From: Uranotaenia lowii
Taxonomy: Eukaryota; Arthropoda; Insecta; Diptera; Culicidae
Direction of reading: 5' to 3'
Assembly: GCF_029784155.1 (NCBI RefSeq)
Contig: NC_073691.1
Coordinates: forward strand, 29,293,130 to 29,357,129
Length of the DNA: 64,000 nucleotides
Positions 33,971-46,256 of this stretch are shown here, piece after piece (the stretch's first letter is position 1; each line of letters starts with the position of its first letter). Position numbers and translations under genes: made by a program. The notes under the pieces are model-generated. The model made no database searches, was not told where the DNA came from, and saw only the letters and a program-made list of their open reading frames with translations.

Positions 33971-36850
33971 TTGATTTATTGTCAAAATTTCAATCGCATG
34001 AAAAGCTCAGCCAAAATGAAGGATATTTATAAAAATGTATTAAGCTCGTCCTTCTCAGTCATTCTAGCAACTGAGACTAGCTGGGATGAAAGCGTTCGCA
34101 GTGAAGAAATTTTTGGGAGTGCATATAACGTATTCAGAGACGACAGAAATTTTCAAATGTCTCAGAAGAAGTCAGGTGGCGGAGTTCTTATAGCCATTTC
34201 TAATAGCTTTAATTCTGAAATAATTCCAACCCAAAAATTCAATGAATTTGAGCAGGTTTGGGTGAAGGCACACATAGCAGGTGAAACACACGTGTTTGCC
34301 TCAGTGTATTTTCCACCAGACCATGCTCATAAAAATACTTATGAAAAATTCCTCGTCACTGCAGAAGAGGTAATATCTCATCTATGTGCTGAGGTTAAAA
34401 TTCATATCTATGGGGATTTCAATCAACGCCACGCTGACTTCATCGAGGACTCTGAAAATGAAAGCATATTACTCCCAGTCGTTGGGGATAATGAAACTTT
34501 GCAATTCATTTTTGACAAAATTTCTAATTTGGGATTGAATCAAATTAATCACATAAAAAACCAGCAGAATTGCTATTTAGACCTTTTACTAACAAACATT
34601 TATGAAGATTTTTGCGTTATTGAAGCGCAAAACCCTTTATGGAAAAACGAGACGTTTCACACGGCGATTGAATATTCCATATTTATACATGAACATCAAA
34701 GACCCAACGATTGCGAATATGAAGAAGTCTTTGAATACCAATCTGCAAATTATGAAAACATTAAGAATAGATTAAACAGTGTCAATTGGCAAGAAATTTT
34801 TAGGAATGAAGGAAATGTCGAAACTGCCGCTGACGTCTTTTACAAAATTTTATTTGGAATTATCTCACAAGAAACACCATTGAAGAAAAGAAGACGTCAC
34901 CGAAACTCTAAGTACCCGGTCTGGTTCAACAGACAAATCATGAGCTTAAAGAATCGGAAACAAAAAGCACACAAATTTTACAAAAAACACAATACTAATG
35001 AAAATTTAGCATCGTATTTGAACTTATGCGATCAACTGAACTTGGTCATTAGCAATGCACTTGAAGAATATAATGAGAAAACTGAGCTTGAAATAAAGAC
35101 TTGTCCAAAGAAATTTTTCAACTACGTGAAAACGAAGTTGAAATCTGGGAATTTTCCGTCAAGAATGCACCTTGACGAACATGTCGGTGATAACTCGGAG
35201 CAAATTTGCAATCTTTTTGCAGATTTCTTTCAAGAAATTTATACGACATTTAATGAAGAAGATCGTGATCGCGATTATTTTTCATTTTTCCCAGAATTCT
35301 CAAGGGACATTAGCATTAATCAAGTTCATGTGCAGGATATTCTGCAAGGACTAAAAAATCTAGACGCTTCGAAAGGTCCAGGACCAGACGGGATACCTCC
35401 TGTATTCATGAAAAGTTTGGCAATGGAACTGACAGCTCCATTGTTTTGGCTTTTCAATATGTCATTGGAATCAGGAAATTTTCCTAAAATTTGGAAAAGC
35501 TCATTTTTAGTGCCTATTTTCAAATCTGGTCGAAAGTCTGACATTCGAAATTATCGCGGGATAGCCATTATCTCTTGCATTCCCAAGCTTTTTGAAGCAA
35601 TTATAAACGAAAAATTATTTTCCCAAATTAAGAACCGAATAACTGACAGGCAACATGGCTTTTTCAAAGGCCGTTCAACCTCAACTAATTTAATTGAATT
35701 TATAGACTTCTCATTGAATGCAATGGATAATGGCAACCATGTGGAAGCTCTTTATACAGACTTTAGTAAGGCATTTGATCGCATAGACATACCAATGCTT
35801 CTTTTCAAATTACAAAAAATTGGAATAAAATCTAAACTCCTGAAATGGCTTGAATCATACCTGACGAATCGCCAACAAATAATAAATTTCAATGGAAAGA
35901 AATCGCTCCCTATTCAAGTCACTTCAGGAGTTCCGCAAGGATCTCATTTAGGACCTCTTCTTTTCATACTTTATGTAAACGACATTTCCTTTATTCTCAA
36001 AAATCTCAAAATGCTCATTTATGCCGACGACATGAAGCTCTATTTGGAAATAAGAAGTGAAGAAGACATCAGCATATTCCAGAATGAAATTCACATTTTC
36101 TACCAGTGGTGCAAAAAAAGCCTTCTGAAGCTCAATGTAAAAAAATGCAATTTAATATCATTTAGCAGAAAAAGAACAACACCAAACATCACAATTACAT
36201 TAGGAGATCAGAATGTAGACAAATGTGAACGAGTTAGGGATTTAGGAATTATCTTAGACTCTAAACTTACTTTCACAGACCATTACAATACTATCATCCA
36301 TAGGGCAAATAACATGCTGGGCTTTATTAAGCGCTTTTGCTTTAATTTTCAAGACCCATACACAATAAAAACACTATATATTGCCTATGTAAGGTCTTTA
36401 CTGGAATATTGCAGCGTTGTTTGGTCCCCTTATTCAATTTCACACGAAGAAAGAATAGAATCAGTACAAAAGCAATTTCTACTATATGCTCTTCGTAAAT
36501 TAGGTTGGACATCATTTCCACTTCCATCATATAAAGCGCGCTGCATGCTCATTGACATACAAACACTAAAAGAACGCCGTGAATATGCAATGGTTTCATT
36601 TGTAAACGATATTGTTTCGCAGCGTATTGACTCAAAAGAAATTCTATCAAAATTAAACTTTTATGCACCTTCTCGGCAACTCCGAAATCGAAATTTATTT
36701 TTCATTAATCACTATCGCAAAAACTACGCGAAAAACGGGCCAATAAATCGCATGATGGCCTCTTACAATCAACACTGCGAAACCATTGACTTTACAATGT
36801 CTCGGCAAAAACTCAAACAATATTTTAATCGAAGAAATCTTAACTCTTAA
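33971..36850 (+). CDS. Non-LTR retrotransposon ORF2: endonuclease-reverse transcriptase, uninterrupted
   Basis: A 959-codon frame with no stop or frameshift. The N-terminal ~240 residues are an apurinic-type endonuclease: YCQN near the start, ATETSW (Glu), VYFPP, IYGDFN and LDLLLTN in order, with FHTAIE where the catalytic His is expected. The central part is the reverse transcriptase: KGPGPDGIPP, FKSGRKSDIRNYRGIAI, TDFSKAFDRID with Asp near residue 597, GVPQGSHLGPLLFILYVNDI, and YADD at residues 684-687 (36020-36031). The C-terminal region follows through LEYCSVVWSP to a SRQLRNRNLFF block. The protein would nick target DNA and copy its own RNA. The first frame codon at 33971 is TTG; the first ATG is codon 10 (33998), inside the endonuclease start, so the native start is probably lost by 5' truncation, and ORF1 is absent. 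I cannot settle the clade: it is close to the dead copy at 19156-21570 and different from the Juan-like element at 57.4-61.2 kb. The coding integrity suggests a recent insertion. Confidence 0.92.
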   Translation: MIYCQNFNRMKSSAKMKDIYKNVLSSSFSVILATETSWDESVRSEEIFGSAYNVFRDDRNFQMSQKKSGGGVLIAISNSFNSEIIPTQKFNEFEQVWVKAHIAGETHVFASVYFPPDHAHKNTYEKFLVTAEEVISHLCAEVKIHIYGDFNQRHADFIEDSENESILLPVVGDNETLQFIFDKISNLGLNQINHIKNQQNCYLDLLLTNIYEDFCVIEAQNPLWKNETFHTAIEYSIFIHEHQRPNDCEYEEVFEYQSANYENIKNRLNSVNWQEIFRNEGNVETAADVFYKILFGIISQETPLKKRRRHRNSKYPVWFNRQIMSLKNRKQKAHKFYKKHNTNENLASYLNLCDQLNLVISNALEEYNEKTELEIKTCPKKFFNYVKTKLKSGNFPSRMHLDEHVGDNSEQICNLFADFFQEIYTTFNEEDRDRDYFSFFPEFSRDISINQVHVQDILQGLKNLDASKGPGPDGIPPVFMKSLAMELTAPLFWLFNMSLESGNFPKIWKSSFLVPIFKSGRKSDIRNYRGIAIISCIPKLFEAIINEKLFSQIKNRITDRQHGFFKGRSTSTNLIEFIDFSLNAMDNGNHVEALYTDFSKAFDRIDIPMLLFKLQKIGIKSKLLKWLESYLTNRQQIINFNGKKSLPIQVTSGVPQGSHLGPLLFILYVNDISFILKNLKMLIYADDMKLYLEIRSEEDISIFQNEIHIFYQWCKKSLLKLNVKKCNLISFSRKRTTPNITITLGDQNVDKCERVRDLGIILDSKLTFTDHYNTIIHRANNMLGFIKRFCFNFQDPYTIKTLYIAYVRSLLEYCSVVWSPYSISHEERIESVQKQFLLYALRKLGWTSFPLPSYKARCMLIDIQTLKERREYAMVSFVNDIVSQRIDSKEILSKLNFYAPSRQLRNRNLFFINHYRKNYAKNGPINRMMASYNQHCETIDFTMSRQKLKQYFNRRNLNS

Positions 36851-36941
36851 GGAGAAATTGTAAAGCAGACACTGCTTAAACCTATTCTTAAGGAAATTCA
36901 CATGTAAACTATGTAGTCTACGTTACGGTTGACGAAATAAA

Positions 36942-36967
36942 TAAACTAAACTAAACTAAACTAAACT
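36942..36967 (+). repeat. (TAAAC)5 tail of the non-LTR element
   Basis: Five exact TAAAC units plus TA, 91 bp after the ORF2 stop, following GACGAAATAAA. Simple 3' tandem tails instead of poly(A) are known in several non-LTR clades; this marks the 3' end of the element. Confidence 0.85.
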
Positions 36968-39768
36968 ATCACGATGAAATCCAGCAAGGTATTAAGATTG
37001 GTATTGAAACTATGTTTCGCTTCCGATACAAACAGAAAATATCTCGAAAAGGAGAGATATTGGCAGACACATGATGATTGGAGTTTTTCTGAAATGAATT
37101 TTTGTGGTTATATTGGTCCAACCAATTAAAAAAATCAAAATAACTTGCCATTTTTTATATGATTTAAGAACGGCCTCCGAAAAAACGAGACAACCAAGAG
37201 GCGATACGCTGCCACGAGCTACTAGCCCGATTCAAAGGCACGTTAATGGCACTGCATTCGTTGGGTTTCCAAAACAATGACAAATTATTTGCATCCCCCG
37301 ATTTCCTGAATGGCCTGCAAATTCGGTCTGGACCAGCTTCCCACACACGCATGCATCATCATTCATGAATCATGACCATTAAATGTGGAGAGGAGGGTGG
37401 GCTTCCCGTTTCCCAGCATAAGCTGTGCTCCCGGGATTGTGTGTGTGGACACAAATGTCGGTGCGTATGACAAACTGGGATCCGGACACAAATCGGATCC
37501 CAGTGTGGGGGTTGGGCACACTTTTTCGAATGAAGCTGGGCAGGAGGCAGCAGGAATAATTCACTATGCAATTCATATGACCATAATTTAGAGGGAGATG
37601 TATTATGCAGCCGGCGTTGTTGTCGTCATTCATCGTTGGGGTGTTTTTGTCGGGTTTGGCCGGAATATGGACGCACGCAATACAATGCCGGACTTTGGGG
37701 ATCATTCGGACCGAACCAGAACCAGTTAGCATCCGAAATCCGGAAGTGGGGAAGAATGGCCGATGATGGTGGAAATGCATGTGGGTAACACTGTGGTTGG
37801 TTTTTGGCACCGAAAGTCTTGCTTTGTGTTCGGGCGTTTCGTTTCATTGAGGGGTTTGGGGGTGGTTGATCCTAGTCTTTCATTTCTCGGTCACTACATT
37901 ATCGGTTTCCTGTTTATGGTTTTGGTCCCTGCATCCGGATGTATGTAGCTGTCGTTGCTACTACAAATCTGGACGTGCTGTTTACTTCCGACAACAGAGT
38001 ATTTTCACCATTTGCAAAGTCAGATGCATATCTGAAGGTGTGACACAACTTTCGGGACCAGGTTTCATCTTTTTGAATACATTCTGCTGCAAGGGAGAAT
38101 TGTTTTGATTGGATTATACGGAATTAAGGGTTCAGTTGTGGATTTCATTTCATACAATCCAAATTTACCTAAAAATAAAGTTTTTGGTTTGGAAAACTGA
38201 AAAAATAAGAGTGTTTCTAGAAGACTGCTAAGGAAAACTGGCAAAAAGAAGCATTCACTTCTAGATTTAGTTCATTATCACCCGACTTCCCTCTATGTCA
38301 GTCTCACTCAATTTTGATATAGTTATTTTGCAATAATGTAGTTACCCTTCTCGAAGGTATTTGGCACTGTCAGCTCATCACAGCACATTTATGGAATGTG
38401 CGAGTAAAACATGACAAAAATTTTCATAAAAGCTTGTCGGCTTTCGCCGATGCAATCCAGGAAGCTGAATGATACAAATATGTTTGTTGTTGCAGAATAT
38501 ACATATATCTAGGTGTTTCCTTGTGGGCGAGCGACCGGAAAAGGAAATTGAATGTGAACATTCCACAACCTCCACGGGGTCGTTGTTCGTGGAAACATTA
38601 TGTAGATGATAATCTGTGGCCACGGGAAAACGGGAAAATTCGAGGCATTCCGGGAAGTGTTTGTAATTCCACTATTTTTCGGTGGGGTTTGAATTTTACC
38701 TCCAAAGGTGATGCAAATTCAACATCCAGAATAAACCGTTGATAAAAATACCTCAATTTTGAATTCGATTTATAATAAGAACTAAAGCTTGCTTCATTTA
38801 GAATTGGAACAAACTTCTGATCATATTGTGGAAAAAATCGAAAAAATCACTTAGGCATATAAACATCATAATTAAAATTATACTTTTACAACAACTTCAA
38901 CCATTCGTAACACGAATTCAATTTCAACAACTTTTTTCATGCATCCAAATTCAACATTTCTTGCAAGTTATGTTTAATATCGAAAGTTTGCTGTGTAATT
39001 TAATCCAAATTGTTTTTGTTTGCAAAGCTTTAATAGAAAAGGGTAAAACTATGAAAATCAAACCAAATCCAAACATATTTTAATTGGCATCAGGCTCTTT
39101 ATTCATGAACAAATAAAAACTAGACAGAATCTTCAGTTGGGTAGTGAAATTAAACTAGAACCGGTTTAGTACTGACAAAACGACTTTTTTTAAGCAAAAT
39201 TTTGACTTGAAAATCGTTGCACCTTTTAAAAAAGACTCAAATTAGGATTCGTCCTATTGATAGAAGGCTTTCCAAATTCACATGTCAAATCGAGTTATTG
39301 AAAAATTTGGAAAGAGTTGGATTAAGTCGAAGTTGCGGTCCGTACTTTGAAAAATTTATATTATTTATGATATTACTAGAGTTCGTTGAAAAAAATATTC
39401 TTTTTATGTTAAAAACTTGTAAACGTTCCTTTTTTTCAACGATACCATCCTGTGTTTTTTTTTTAATTTGTCCACATTTTTTTCCAAGCAAAACGGTGAA
39501 CTTGAAATCTTTGGAAAATGGGCGGTCATTTTTAATTTAATTTGGAGACCATAAAATCGACTTTATGTCGATTGTAGTCACGCTATTTGACATTTCTGGG
39601 ATAAATAAACCGATGAAATTTTAAATGATTTGAGAAGATCGACGTAAAACACATGTAAGTAAGGAGGGATAATACATTTCGTATTGTACAATTTTTATAA
39701 TTTTTTGTCAAATGGAGCAAAAATTGTAAAAATAACAAGTAACAAAAACGACTTATTTAGATTAATCT
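36968..39768. other. Less AT-rich single-copy stretch upstream of the RUNX gene, no gene recognised
   Basis: From about 37160 to 38720 base composition is more even and no dispersed repeat was recognised. Several overlapping open frames occur (the longest is 143 codons, minus strand, 37379-37810, rich in His, Pro and Cys) but none has a nameable domain. Position 6-7.5 kb upstream of the RUNX exon and the lack of repeats make regulatory sequence plausible. From 38720 to 39768 it is AT-rich again. Confidence 0.4.
37474..37504. repeat. Perfect 11-bp inverted repeat, 9-nt spacer
   Basis: ACTGGGATCCG (37474-37484) is the exact complement of CGGATCCCAGT (37494-37504), with GACACAAAT between. It could form a GC-rich hairpin or be a dyad binding site; no repeat ends were found around it. 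Confidence 0.8.
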
Positions 39769-40177
39769 ATACTAAGATTGCCATAATTTTTTTAGCTCGT
39801 TTCCGGGCCGGAAAAATCAAGATTATTTTCATCTAAAAACAAGGCAAAATCTGGGCATTTGATTTTAAAGTTGTCGAGCACAACTCCAAGCAATACCAAT
39901 AACAAATCAATGGCAAAAAAAACTTGAAAAAATTTCCATCAAAAGTTATCAGTAGATTTTAAATCTTATTTGAGGATTCCACAAAACCTTTATGATTTTT
40001 TTTCGTAAAATTACTCAAAAATTCTCGTTTCGGATGCATAAATAATGTTTGTTACAAAACAATAACATTTTTTTTGTTCGATTTGTTAATATATCCGAGC
40101 ATTTTTCAATGAAATCCGGACTATTCAAATTTTTTTAATTAAATATCCGGATAAAACCGGGCAATCTGGCAAGCTTA
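39769..40177 (+). mobile_element. CCGGGCAA-rich element, copy 2
   Basis: Starts ACTAAGATTGCCATAATTTTT and ends AAAACCGGGCAATCTGGCAAG, matching the ends of copy 1 at 2699-3148 in the same orientation. Inside, GGGCATTTGATTTTAAAG, CAAAACCTTTATGATT, TTCTCGTTTCGGATGCAT and CAATGAAATCCGGAC run collinearly with copy 1. Many CCGGGCAA motifs are decayed, so this copy is older. Confidence 0.7.
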
Positions 40178-40446
40178 ATTTACTTGATGTGACCTAGGCC
40201 AATGTTTTTAGCGTTTTCAAAAATCAGTTTTTTTTTTTCAATACTCCAGAACAATTAATGTTTGGACCGCCAGCAAATCTCATTCTTGAAGTTCGGCCCG
40301 CCTGTTGAAAATGTTGGCGGCCCATGTTTAAAGACTAGGCATTATAAGATAACAAGTTTTTAAGCAAGCTTGCACTTTCTTTTAGAGTTCCAAAAGATGG
40401 AACAGATGTAAAATTGGAATAGAGCTGGAAATCAGAGTTATAGAGT
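40178..40446. other. Gap with a possible repeat fragment
   Basis: No gene. Text around 40260-40345 (GGACCGCCAGCAAATC, GGCGGCCCATGTTTAAAGAC) has the look of a short hAT-type repeat end, but I cannot define two termini. Confidence 0.3.
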
Positions 40447-41568
40447 AAATGATCTTGAGCGGAACTTAATGGCCCAATTCGATGCAACTCGGAACAGTTG
40501 ATCAAGCGGTGTGGATAGAGGTTATATCCGAACGAGCGTTTTTAGTTCAGCGGATAGATCTTGGTTTCTGCTTTGTAATGATAATTTGTAGAATATTTTA
40601 GAGTAATTGCAAATAACTCTAGAGCTGTTTTACTGAAGAAAGAGTTCTGATATTAAGCGTAACCACGCTGATCGTGAGCGGAACTTAAATAAGATCTTGA
40701 GCGGAATCATTTTGTACTGTAAACATCTTTAATAGCTCTCATTCCTAATATTTGTGTAACTGTGAAAACTACAATTAAATTTTATCTTTAAAGATTTTTA
40801 TGATCGAAAATTATTGTTTTTGCGTAAATAACAAAAACTAAGGCATCAAAAGTTGTTCTAAAAATATCTGTTCAAATTTATATCTTACTTCAAAAAAGAT
40901 ATAAAATTTCCACTTTGATTCACTGTATATTTTCGAAAGAATCGATTCTCTTAACTCAAATTATAGTTCTTTTATCTCAAAAATTCAATTCGTAAAAATA
41001 TTTGACTGATTATTTGAATGTGCTCTTTTAGGGTAACGACAAAGTCAGTCAGATTTTTCAAAAAAAAAACTTTTCATTTCTCTTAATCAAGGTGTTTTTG
41101 AGTAAAAGTTAGATTTTTTGTGATTTTATCCGAATATTCTGTGATGGATTTCTGTGATGCTAATGCTTTTAATTTCATTGAAAATTGATGATAAATTGGG
41201 TTTTTTTTGTACATTTTAGTTGGAAAAAATCAGTTTACATTGAAAATCTTATATTAATTTTCTAATTCTAAATAAGAAACCTTAATTTTATTTTGACCTA
41301 TAAAATATAATTTTGGAAATGCACTCATAATTCAAAAATTCTGTGGAATCTGTGAATATTTTGAAATCCTGTGTTCTGTGACACAGATAAAATATGCTCA
41401 TTTTCTGTGATAAAAATTTGCTCAAAATTCAGTGAAATTACAGATTTTCATGAGATTTCGGCAACCTTGCTTTAAACAACTCATTCATAGAATATAGTTT
41501 ATAATAAATTCCAGTTTCTTATTGATCACGATAAAATTTATTCATATAAAAAATTATGGAAACATTAA

Positions 41569-41633
41569 GTCTTTAGCTCAATTGATAGAACAATTATTTC
41601 TCAAACCGATTTCTATGAGTTCGAGCTCAAATG
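41569..41633 (+). other. tRNA-like sequence
   Basis: TTAGCTCAATTGATAGA matches a pol III A box and GAGTTCGAGCTCA resembles a B box, at tRNA-like spacing. Acceptor arms do not pair and the anticodon arm is unclear, so a SINE head or tRNA relic is more likely than a working tRNA. Confidence 0.4.
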
Positions 41634-42156
41634 TAACATCAAACACTAGAGAATCGGATAGGTTATCAATACCAGGCCTTCAATGGAATCGTTAAGTATT
41701 ATAAAATGGCTAACGCGGTGTGCTTTGCTAAACTTTGTAGAACTGAAGGAATTTGTGGTAAAAATATTTGAATTTGTGTTTATTAGTATATGGTATTCAA
41801 TTGGAATTTCAACATCAAAATCAACCTCTTGAAATGAAAGCTGCTTCTTGAAGCTCGAATAGTAATGGCAATGAAGATTGATTCTTATTCTGAAATAATG
41901 ACTTTACTTTATTGGCTTCATTAGTTCTCAACTATGACAAAAAATATAAAAAAGCCTCCCTCCTCCTTCTCGCCGCCCCTCTGAAAGAAAGAATCAATTT
42001 TTGCGTTTGGTTTGGTACGCTGTGACACCAATTTTTGGTTCTATTCGAAATTAATTTTACATCTTTTCTGTCCCTAAAGTAGATACATAAAAGGTACTGC
42101 ATACATTCAGGGGTAAAAACCATGCACGCTCGGCCATATTGAACCATTAATGCTTG

Positions 42157-42262
42157 AAAAATAACCATAATCGAAGTTTTGTGGATCAAGTCGTTTTATG
42201 AGTTTTCAGTGAAAACTCATAAAATGAGATTTCGATGAGAACTTGGATTATGGTTATTTTTT
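42157..42262. repeat. Nested palindrome with a perfect 15-bp core
   Basis: TTTTATGAGTTTTCA (42194-42208), one G, then its exact complement TGAAAACTCATAAAA (42210-42224). Outside, AAAAATAACCATAATC near 42157 pairs with GATTATGGTTATTTTT near 42246. The intervening flanks pair less well. The whole would fold into a long hairpin; it may be a tiny fold-back element. Confidence 0.75.
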
Positions 42263-43563
42263 AACCGTTTGCTAAAGGTAGAAAAAAGCAAAAGTGAGCA
42301 AAAGTGAATGAGATTCTTTCTTTAAGTGTTGAAAGGAACAATTTCGATGGAAAACGGATACTTTTAAGGTATTTATTGAAATGAAACATATATTATTATA
42401 CTATGTCATAATATGTACCCAGATGACGTGCCAATGGAATTGATAAGAAAAAAAGAAGCACCCATAATGTTCGGCCACAGTCCATAAAGGCTGGTTGTTG
42501 GTGTACTGATTGTTCTTTGGAGGCCAAGAACTAAGTTGGAGCACAACTTCCAGCACGAAATACTCCATGAATCTTTCCATTTGCTCAAGTAGCGGATCAT
42601 TTTTTTCTGGAACAATCAAAAGAAAAAAAAATTAAAATTTCGTTTACAAAATTTTCACCTAGTTCACCGACCGGAAGGTAAATTAGAATAGCAAAGGAAC
42701 ACAATGCAAAACCACGATAGCAGCAGCTCAATTGGTTTAATGAAAATATTAAACTTTGGAGAAAGTGTTTCGTAAGAAGCAGTTTGAGCCATCGGAAACA
42801 CCGGATGTATGTTATCTCCCATCATTTATTAGATTCTCTGTAAAGAAAAAAACATGTATGAGTGTAGCCAATATGTAAACAATGTTTGAAAAAGCAATTT
42901 ACCTTTGATTTTTGGTTCCAAATGGTTTCTTTTTTTGTGCTCGTTATTCTTAAAAATCCCTTTCAAGTTTTCGTGCAAAACACGTCGGCATCTGAACACA
43001 ATTTGCACCGAATGAATCGAAAGAAAACCGGAGTATAATCTTCCAAGTCGATTTGAAAAAATGAACAATGGCGGAACGGAACATTTTTTAACCATTATTA
43101 TGGTTTTCCACTGAAACTCTGAAAACGCTTGAAATTTAACAATTCATTCCGTTTGAAAAATAACAATTTTCGAAGTTTCCGAAGAAAAATCAGAAAACGG
43201 TTGAAAAAAATTCGAAAATGATTAGAAAAAAATGAGCGTGTGTGTGATACATAAAGCATAAGGCAGCGCACCTAGCGGTTTATTTCGGAAGCTAGTAGTT
43301 CCGCTCAAGATCAAAGATGGTTCCACTCAAGATCACATTGTACATTTAAAAACCACGCGATGAATTGATATTTTGATCAAAAACTTGTTACAAAAACCCG
43401 AATAATTCTTTTTTATGAGTTTTTCTACCATTTTAGTCATTAAGAATCAGTTTATAACGGTCAAGTGTTACTTAAAAATTGACGTTCAAAGTCATTTTAA
43501 ATTAGGAAAAGTAAATGGTTCCGCTCAAGATCAGATTTCGACTAGTTCCGCTCAAGATCATTT

Positions 43564-44555
43564 GCAGTCATGCAAATTATCCTATCTTTTTTTTTTTCAA
43601 ATAAATACTAATCCAATATATTAAATAAAATTTATGTATTTCAAATAAGAATAAATGAGAGCTAAGAGTAGGCTTTGCTGCGCTGATGACGGGTGTGTTT
43701 TTTTCTGAGCAATCGAATTGTGCAGACCCGATTGTTTCGGATTGTAGTACGTTCCTGCATTGACATGGAATTAGGCCGGTTATTTTGTGGTGAGATTAGA
43801 AGGTTTGAGTTCAAATGAGAGAAACCAGTGCTCAAAGAGAGTAAAAATGTGCTAATTGTTGCAAATTGTTGCAATTTGTTGCAATTAGTGAAGCAGTAGT
43901 GGAATTTTGATCATTACCTCTCCAAATGCAAAGAATTCTCTCTTGATTTCAATCCCTTGGTTGAATTTGTTTGTAAGTTAGAACTACATCACTTTATAGT
44001 CAAACCCTGTAGTATCTTAATGAATTTATATGAAGCGTTTGGCAGGGAACTCCACGCTTTGTTCCTCCCTTGTTCCAATAGCTTTTGGGGTTTCCATCAC
44101 AGGGTTGGCCTGGCCGTAGTAGTATCAACAATGCTTTTGATATGTAATAGATACTATGTTGAAAAGAAAAATGAAGAACGTAAGTTTTTCATTTTCCAGG
44201 ATGCCTGCAAGTTTTGGCCATGTTGATGTTAGAAGACAAAGAAGAAGAAATAAGAATTAATGATAGCTAAGTATTGGAACGAAAACATTATATTTAATGA
44301 GTTTCCTTTTTTCACGTTCGTGACTATTTATTTTTAATTGGAGTTTATTTTACAATCTTTACCTACCTAACGGTCAGTTATTTTTCAAAGTAACAAAAAA
44401 AAATAAACTTTCCAGGGTACCTTTAAAACTTTTCTGTTCAAGTACATTTTGGATATTTTTAAAAGTCACTTTCCTTTTTGTTAGTTTTTATAAATGACTA
44501 AAACATTTGTATTTCAATGGAACTAATTAACCTATTCTTATTTTTTTATTCGCAG
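43564..44555. other. Non-coding stretch upstream of the RUNX exon
   Basis: No recognisable coding sequence. It would be intron or promoter sequence of the RUNX gene. It ends in TTTTTTTATTCGCAG, a pyrimidine tract with a CAG acceptor. Confidence 0.45.

Positions 44556-46256
<1,701 letters not shown>

Larger units (their letters stand above)
40447..43563. mobile_element. Unassigned ~3.1-kb element with repeated GATCTTGAGCGGAAC motifs at both ends
   Basis: The 20-mer AAATGATCTTGAGCGGAACT at 40447-40466 is the exact reverse complement of 43544-43563. Near the left end further copies of the 15-mer core occur in the same orientation (GATCGTGAGCGGAAC and GATCTTGAGCGGAAT within 40670-40710); near the right end there are further inverted copies (about 43302-43316, a GGTTCCACTCAAGATC variant near 43320, and 43519-43534). 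Motif arrays pointing inward from both ends are typical of transposase-binding subterminal repeats. Inside, short minus-strand frames (41932-42189, 42401-42619, 42829-43095) show no transposase motif I can name. A tRNA-like segment (41569-41633) and a long palindrome (42157-42262) lie within. Confidence 0.6.

Noticed and set aside
37379..37810. 143-codon minus-strand frame as a gene
   Set aside because: No recognised domain; His/Pro/Cys-rich composition and overlap with other frames suggest chance in less AT-rich DNA.
42829..43095. THAP-like zinc finger start in the ~3.1-kb element (MVKKCSVP)
   Set aside because: Only the first Cys and Val-Pro resemble a THAP domain; the further Cys and His positions do not fit in one frame.
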